NCBI RefSeq assembly: GCF_001654455.1
Contig: NZ_CP015772.1
Location: 62,001 to 126,000, forward strand
Direction: 5' to 3'
Origin: Niabella ginsenosidivorans
GTDB lineage: Bacteria > Bacteroidota > Bacteroidia > Chitinophagales > Chitinophagaceae
DNA: 64,000 nt
The notes below the pieces were generated by a model. It had not been told where the DNA came from and made no database searches. It saw only the letters and a program-made list of their open reading frames with translations. Numbering within the stretch: position 1 is the first letter of the stretch; every line of letters begins with the position of its first letter. Shown one piece after another: positions 60,229-64,000 of this stretch. The position numbers were made by a program, and so were the translations under genes.

Positions 60229-61893
60229 TCACTTTTCAGCTTTATGCAGCGCCATTTTTAATTGCGTCTTTGCATGTTCTCTTTCGCCATGGTTCGCTAT
60301 TTCCAACGTTAGCGCTTTTTGATAGAATTGTGCGGCCTTTGCATAGGCTTTGTTTTTAAAGCAATAGTCGCCCGCCAGTATATAACTGTTGTAGAAGGTG
60401 GGATTATCAGCTACCAGGCTGTCAGGATCTATTTTTTCACCGTCCTGGATCTTTGCACGGTAAGCCCGGAACTGTTCAAAACGCTTAAACTGGGGTGTAT
60501 AGATAAGAGAATCTGCAGGAATGGTAAGGGCCGTTTCATTGACCTCTGTATTTTTGTTCATGCCATGCAGGGCAAATATTTTTTTAAGATCATAACAAAC
60601 ATAAGGCCCCAGTTGCCAGGGCGCGGTGGAGACCCATACCAGCAGCTTTTGCGGCTCAAAAACAATGGAATGATGTGCAATAAACTGGTTTACCGCTTTT
60701 TCATTGCCCATGCCAATGTCCGCGTTATTGATACCCCGGCAATCCCGCAGGATGGCAATGGTTTTTTGTACCGAATTTTTTTCGTTAGCTGCCAGCAGCT
60801 GGTTCAGCCGGTTGTAACGGTAAACGGAAGAGCTTTTTTCACGCATTTCCTTATTGGGTTCCGAATTCCAGAAAGTAGTACTTTGAAAATGATTGGTACA
60901 GAGAATGGAGTTTTTATGCGGATCATAAATGGCTAATGAATCCGGCGTTTTCTCAATAATTACGGCTTTATTATCAGCTGCCGAACCTACCAGGAAGGAT
61001 TCGGAAACAAACATTTTACGCTTTTGGGCGATGGCCACCGCTTCATGAATGTTCTTTGCATATTGAACGATTTCCCGCGCTACCAGCGAAACCGGGGTTG
61101 CCGCGCCGGTAGGGTAGCTACTTTTGGCGGCGTTAATGGTAACGGTAAGTCCTTTTTCGTTCATACCGGATACCACACCAATAAATCCACCCCAGGTTAC
61201 GCTCATATATTTATAGCCGGAAGAGGGGTTTACAAACTCCACAATTTTATTTTTTGCAAAATCGTCCCCTACATAAAAATCAAAGTTGCGGCCAATGATC
61301 AGGGTACTGTCTTCCGAAGCAGCCCCCCAGGTGCCAAACGAAGTGCAACCCACCAGTGCCAGGGCTTGCAGGGCATGACCAATATCATGTGCAGAGTGAT
61401 AGTTTAAAATGCGCTGGTATTTATCGCCAATATAACCATAGTTATCGGAGGCCGAGCGGGAAACACCAAAGATCTCGTCTTTATATTCTTCGGTTACATA
61501 GTCCGGCAGCTTGCGATTGAACCAACCAATGAAATATTTTAAAAAATGCCGGTAAAAGCTGGAAGGCACCAGGCGGTTGATCTGTGCGCTGAAATAATCT
61601 TCCTGTAATTGCACCAGCTCTTTGCTGAGCTTACCGTTGATCACGCCCCGCTCAAAAGGAGCGCCTTCCACATACAATTCATATAAACCGGAACTGCTTT
61701 TGCGGAACCAGCTGTTACCGATGGTGTATAAACCCGTATCCGGTTGCTGCCGTTGTAATTGTAAAGCTGCGGTGTCTTTTACCTTCGGTTCCGGGATGTC
61801 TGAAACCCAGGCCAGGTAAGCAAATAGTAAGCCAAAGAACAATACAATAACAGCCAGCACCCGTAATAATCTTCGTAAAAATCGCTTCTTCAT
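60229..61893 (-). CDS. C45-type autoproteolytic acyltransferase/hydrolase
   Basis: A 554-residue protein with an N-terminal membrane anchor (residues 11-30). The catalytic part (about 75-450) belongs to the acyl-CoA:6-APA acyltransferase / phospholipase-B-like NTN-hydrolase group. Gly-Cys183 in ALALVGCTSFGTWG would be the self-cleavage site and nucleophile, followed by LIIGRNFDFYVG and VGFIGVVSGMNEKGLTVTINA. The last 60 residues include a TPR-like helix pair. Family members cut or transfer acyl chains of amides; similar genes occur in flexirubin-type clusters. It is the last gene of the minus-strand group that includes the CrtI-like enzyme. Confidence 0.85.
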   Translation of the reverse strand: MKKRFLRRLLRVLAVIVLFFGLLFAYLAWVSDIPEPKVKDTAALQLQRQQPDTGLYTIGNSWFRKSSSGLYELYVEGAPFERGVINGKLSKELVQLQEDYFSAQINRLVPSSFYRHFLKYFIGWFNRKLPDYVTEEYKDEIFGVSRSASDNYGYIGDKYQRILNYHSAHDIGHALQALALVGCTSFGTWGAASEDSTLIIGRNFDFYVGDDFAKNKIVEFVNPSSGYKYMSVTWGGFIGVVSGMNEKGLTVTINAAKSSYPTGAATPVSLVAREIVQYAKNIHEAVAIAQKRKMFVSESFLVGSAADNKAVIIEKTPDSLAIYDPHKNSILCTNHFQSTTFWNSEPNKEMREKSSSVYRYNRLNQLLAANEKNSVQKTIAILRDCRGINNADIGMGNEKAVNQFIAHHSIVFEPQKLLVWVSTAPWQLGPYVCYDLKKIFALHGMNKNTEVNETALTIPADSLIYTPQFKRFEQFRAYRAKIQDGEKIDPDSLVADNPTFYNSYILAGDYCFKNKAYAKAAQFYQKALTLEIANHGEREHAKTQLKMALHKAEK

Positions 61894-61932
61894 TTTGTGT
61901 TCGTTTTACGGCGTACAGAGCCATCGTTTTGC

Positions 61933-62388
61933 TTACTCATTTGCAGCTTTTAATGCCTGAAACTCAATTTCCGCAGATAAACGAAAATTGGTTTGTTTCA
62001 TTTTATTTAATATCGGTTTTATTGAGGGAATAATGCCTTTTAATTTCGCTTTAATAATTATACCCAAAGTGCCGGTATAGGTTAGTCCAAGATGGCGTGC
62101 TATTTTTCTTCCTTTTATATCGTCCAGAATGATTGTACTATCAGGGGTTTCCAGTGCTAAAGCAATGGCACTTGATTCTCCTTTATCGATCTGCATTTCC
62201 AAAAGTTGCTGCCGGTATTGATCCTTTACAGCAATAATCTCCACCCATTCAGGAAAAGGATCGCCATATTCTGCAGCGATATCCGGTGTGGTTGTAATTT
62301 GCCCGTAAACCTTATGTAAAAGTTCCAGTTCGCCAATGTTAGCAAGAATAATGAAACAGCTGGTGTCTGAAATAATTGTTTTAGGCAT
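61933..62388 (-). CDS. PIN-domain toxin (DUF3368 family)
   Basis: A 151-residue PIN-like protein. The acidic metal-binding residues of a PIN nuclease are seen in order: ISDTSCFIILAN (Asp), IDKGESSAIALAL (Glu), IILDDIKGRKIARHLG (Asp pair). The sequence TYTGTLGIIIKAKLKGIIPSI matches the DUF3368 type, which pairs with UPF0175 antitoxins. It is probably an RNase toxin that cuts RNA or tRNA. It overlaps the antitoxin gene by 8 bases, and lies between the C45 gene and the CrtI-like gene. Confidence 0.88.
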   Translation of the reverse strand: MPKTIISDTSCFIILANIGELELLHKVYGQITTTPDIAAEYGDPFPEWVEIIAVKDQYRQQLLEMQIDKGESSAIALALETPDSTIILDDIKGRKIARHLGLTYTGTLGIIIKAKLKGIIPSIKPILNKMKQTNFRLSAEIEFQALKAANE

Positions 62389-62608
62389 TTGCTACATCTC
62401 CTGAAAGTTCCGATGCAGGAAAATTAAAGATAGGAACGTCGTAGCTACCTAATAATTCTGCAAATGCTCTTTTTGTTAATCCGGCAACTTCAGCGGCTTG
62501 CCCTAGTGAAAGCTTGCCCAGTTCATAAAGCCGACTTGCTACCAGCATTGCGAGTTGCTGGTTGTCTACATCTAAGCCATCCGGAATATTTAATGTCAAT
62601 ACTTTCAT
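62381..62608 (-). CDS. UPF0175 antitoxin
   Basis: A 75-residue protein: a beta-strand start (MKVLTLNIPDGLD), then helices with the signature RLYELGKLSLGQAAEVAGLTKRAFAELLGSYDVPIFNF. That matches UPF0175, a DNA-binding antitoxin partner of DUF3368 PIN toxins. It is the first gene of the pair, as usual for antitoxins, and its end overlaps the toxin by 8 bases. It likely represses the operon. The unit stands inside what appears to be a biosynthetic group. Confidence 0.9.
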   Translation of the reverse strand: MKVLTLNIPDGLDVDNQQLAMLVASRLYELGKLSLGQAAEVAGLTKRAFAELLGSYDVPIFNFPASELSGDVANA

Positions 62609-62673
62609 AATTGCAAATTTACTATTTATTTTTTTTACGAAAGATTACGGCGTTGAAGGCATTTTTTGTGGTT

Positions 62674-64000
62674 TTATACATTTCTTATTTTATCTACCAG
62701 TGTATCATCATTAAGCAACAGGGAGCAGGTTAATACTGCGGAGAGCGAAGTTCCTAAAATTCCATGCAAATTGAGGCTTTGTCCTGTTAAAAACAGGTTG
62801 GGGATTTTGGTGCGCGGACTGATGACGGTTTGTAACGGGTTTTTATAATCTTTTTGCACGCCGTACATCGAGCCATCTTCCAGTCCAATATAATCGCGGT
62901 TAGTCAGCGGGGTAGCGGCATAGCTGTACTGAATATTTTCAACAATTTCCGGGAAGCGCTCTTTTACCAGCTTTAACAATTGTGCTGTTTTCCGTTTTTT
63001 GAAGGCTTCGTAAGAGGTGCCACGGTTACTTTCTTTCCCCTTACGGTTATAAGTATCCTTCCATTGTTCCACATCCCTGAACCACATGGGCGTTAAAACA
63101 GAAATGGTTGCGGCATAGGAGGGGTTCTTACGGTCGCGGGTATAATACAAGCCATAACCCAACGGCCAGTTGGCTTCCGTGTAATCATTCATATTCCATA
63201 AACACCCGTCCTTATGAAAATAATAATTGTGATTTTTATAAGGAACCGATCGCGGCTTTAAAACAAGGTGCAGTGAAAAAGAGGATACCGTATTGGGCAG
63301 TCCGCTGATCCGTTTGCGATACACATTTTTTAAAAGGGGCGAATTGGTAAGATTTAGTGTAGCTGCAGGGTTGATATTGGAGATAAAATAACGCGCGCTG
63401 ATGGTGGCGCCGTTTACTATTTCAATATGGGAAATAGCTCTGTTGGTTTCCACGATCTTTTTTACTTCGCAATTGCGCAGGACAGTTCCTCCGTGTTTTT
63501 TTATTTCCGCTGCCAATAGTTTGGCGATCTGCGACCCGCCATCCACGCATTTCCAGCTGCTTTCGATATAGCTGTTTACAATGAGTGCGTGTACGTGAAA
63601 GGGTGTTTTACCGGCAACACCGGAGTAGAGCAGGTTATTGCCCGCCAGCACGGCCTGTAATTTCTTGTTATTGGTAATGGACGCGATGGTTTCCTGTGCA
63701 CCCAGGCCCAACACATTGTTTTTTACGGACGCATCGTCTGTGGTTAAGTGATAAAGTGGAAACTTGCCACACACTTCTTTTACCCGTTCGCAATAGCGGA
63801 TAATGGCTTCCTTTTCTTCCGGGAAATCGGCCACGAGATTTTTAATGAACGCATCATAACCCTGGCTCTGCACATATTCCTTCGGATCATTTTCCAGCAG
63901 GATGTGATCAAAGGCCTCCTCCATTTTTTCCAGCCGGAGTTGATCCATGATACCGGCGTATTTAAAGACCTGGTACAGATTCTGGCCCTTGGCCAACCCT
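62674..64000 (-). CDS. CrtI/CrtISO-like FAD oxidoreductase, N-terminus cut by window
   Basis: At least 440 residues of a flavin oxidoreductase of the phytoene desaturase / carotenoid isomerase / retinol saturase group. The frame is open to the window edge, so the N-terminal Rossmann motif lies outside; the TTG at 63996 is not a real start. Visible are HVHALIVNSYIESSWKCVDGGSQIAKLLAAEI and RNCEVKKIVETN (family middle region), YFISNINPAATL (NAD/FAD-domain return strand) and the C-terminal NLFLTGQSLNLHGILGTSLSAVLTCSLL, which binds the flavin. It acts on a hydrophobic polyene-like substrate. Next to it are the TA pair, then the C45 acyltransferase. Confidence 0.85.
   Translation of the reverse strand, partial: GLAKGQNLYQVFKYAGIMDQLRLEKMEEAFDHILLENDPKEYVQSQGYDAFIKNLVADFPEEKEAIIRYCERVKEVCGKFPLYHLTTDDASVKNNVLGLGAQETIASITNNKKLQAVLAGNNLLYSGVAGKTPFHVHALIVNSYIESSWKCVDGGSQIAKLLAAEIKKHGGTVLRNCEVKKIVETNRAISHIEIVNGATISARYFISNINPAATLNLTNSPLLKNVYRKRISGLPNTVSSFSLHLVLKPRSVPYKNHNYYFHKDGCLWNMNDYTEANWPLGYGLYYTRDRKNPSYAATISVLTPMWFRDVEQWKDTYNRKGKESNRGTSYEAFKKRKTAQLLKLVKERFPEIVENIQYSYAATPLTNRDYIGLEDGSMYGVQKDYKNPLQTVISPRTKIPNLFLTGQSLNLHGILGTSLSAVLTCSLLLNDDTLVDKIRNV

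Noticed and set aside
1-64000. CRISPR arrays, tRNA, rRNA, insertion sequences
   Set aside because: I looked for regular spaced repeats, T-loop GGTTCGA-type words and transposase motifs and found none; this was done by eye and a tRNAscan or ISfinder run could still change it.

Overview
The window looks like chromosomal DNA of a Bacteroidota bacterium, most likely a member of the Chitinophagaceae. The evidence is a SusC/SusD pair, TonB-dependent receptors with an N-terminal carboxypeptidase-like domain, many exported proteins with Bacteroidota-type signal peptides and lipoboxes, promoters of the TTTG / TAnnTTTG type, mostly absent Shine-Dalgarno sequences, a ProRS of the archaeal/eukaryotic type, and an acidic disordered protein of a kind typical of this family. 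This placement rests on recognition by eye, and no genus is claimed. I see no rRNA, tRNA, CRISPR array, insertion sequence or prophage.

Left part (1-15.6 kb). A truncated Gly/Ser-tailed protein is followed by a minus-strand group: FabG-type reductase, an aromatic amino acid ammonia-lyase of the HAL/TAL family, a PaaK-like acyl-CoA ligase and holo-ACP synthase. Together these suggest part of an aryl-polyene/flexirubin-like pigment route. Housekeeping genes follow: yidD-rnpA, rpmH (too short for most ORF callers), murI and murA. MurA carries Asp in place of the usual catalytic-loop Cys. A parallel beta-helix/PDZ protein and an unrecognised membrane protein lie between rnpA and rpmH.

Middle part (15.8-37.5 kb). 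A membrane-anchored HTH protein with a lectin-like outer domain is divergent from four exported proteins (lectin-like, beta-propeller, lectin plus jelly-roll, beta-helix). This is the best candidate here for an undescribed sensing system. Then come DUF420/SCO1 respiratory genes, an exported PQQ-type dehydrogenase, an M28 peptidase, an S9 dipeptidyl peptidase, comEC, purH, a TetR-fabF operon with a clear palindromic operator, a ribosome hibernation factor, and a class I ribonucleotide reductase (nrdB, nrdA) behind a cobalamin riboswitch.

Right part (37.5-64 kb). Here are an isolated SusC/SusD pair, recQ, an outer-membrane protein with a Tyr/Trp/Gly-rich lipoprotein, proS, lpxA with a solo ABC ATPase, an AraC regulator with a Cys cluster, a FucP-like sugar transporter, a DUF6580-type membrane protein, a large TonB-dependent receptor, a UGT-like glycosyltransferase, a C45-type autoproteolytic acyltransferase, a UPF0175/PIN (DUF3368) toxin-antitoxin pair and a CrtI-like FAD oxidoreductase cut by the window end. 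The longer non-coding gaps (44.5-45.1, 49.4-50.1, 54.7-55.2 and 58.1-58.9 kb) hold decayed palindromic repeats or nothing recognisable.
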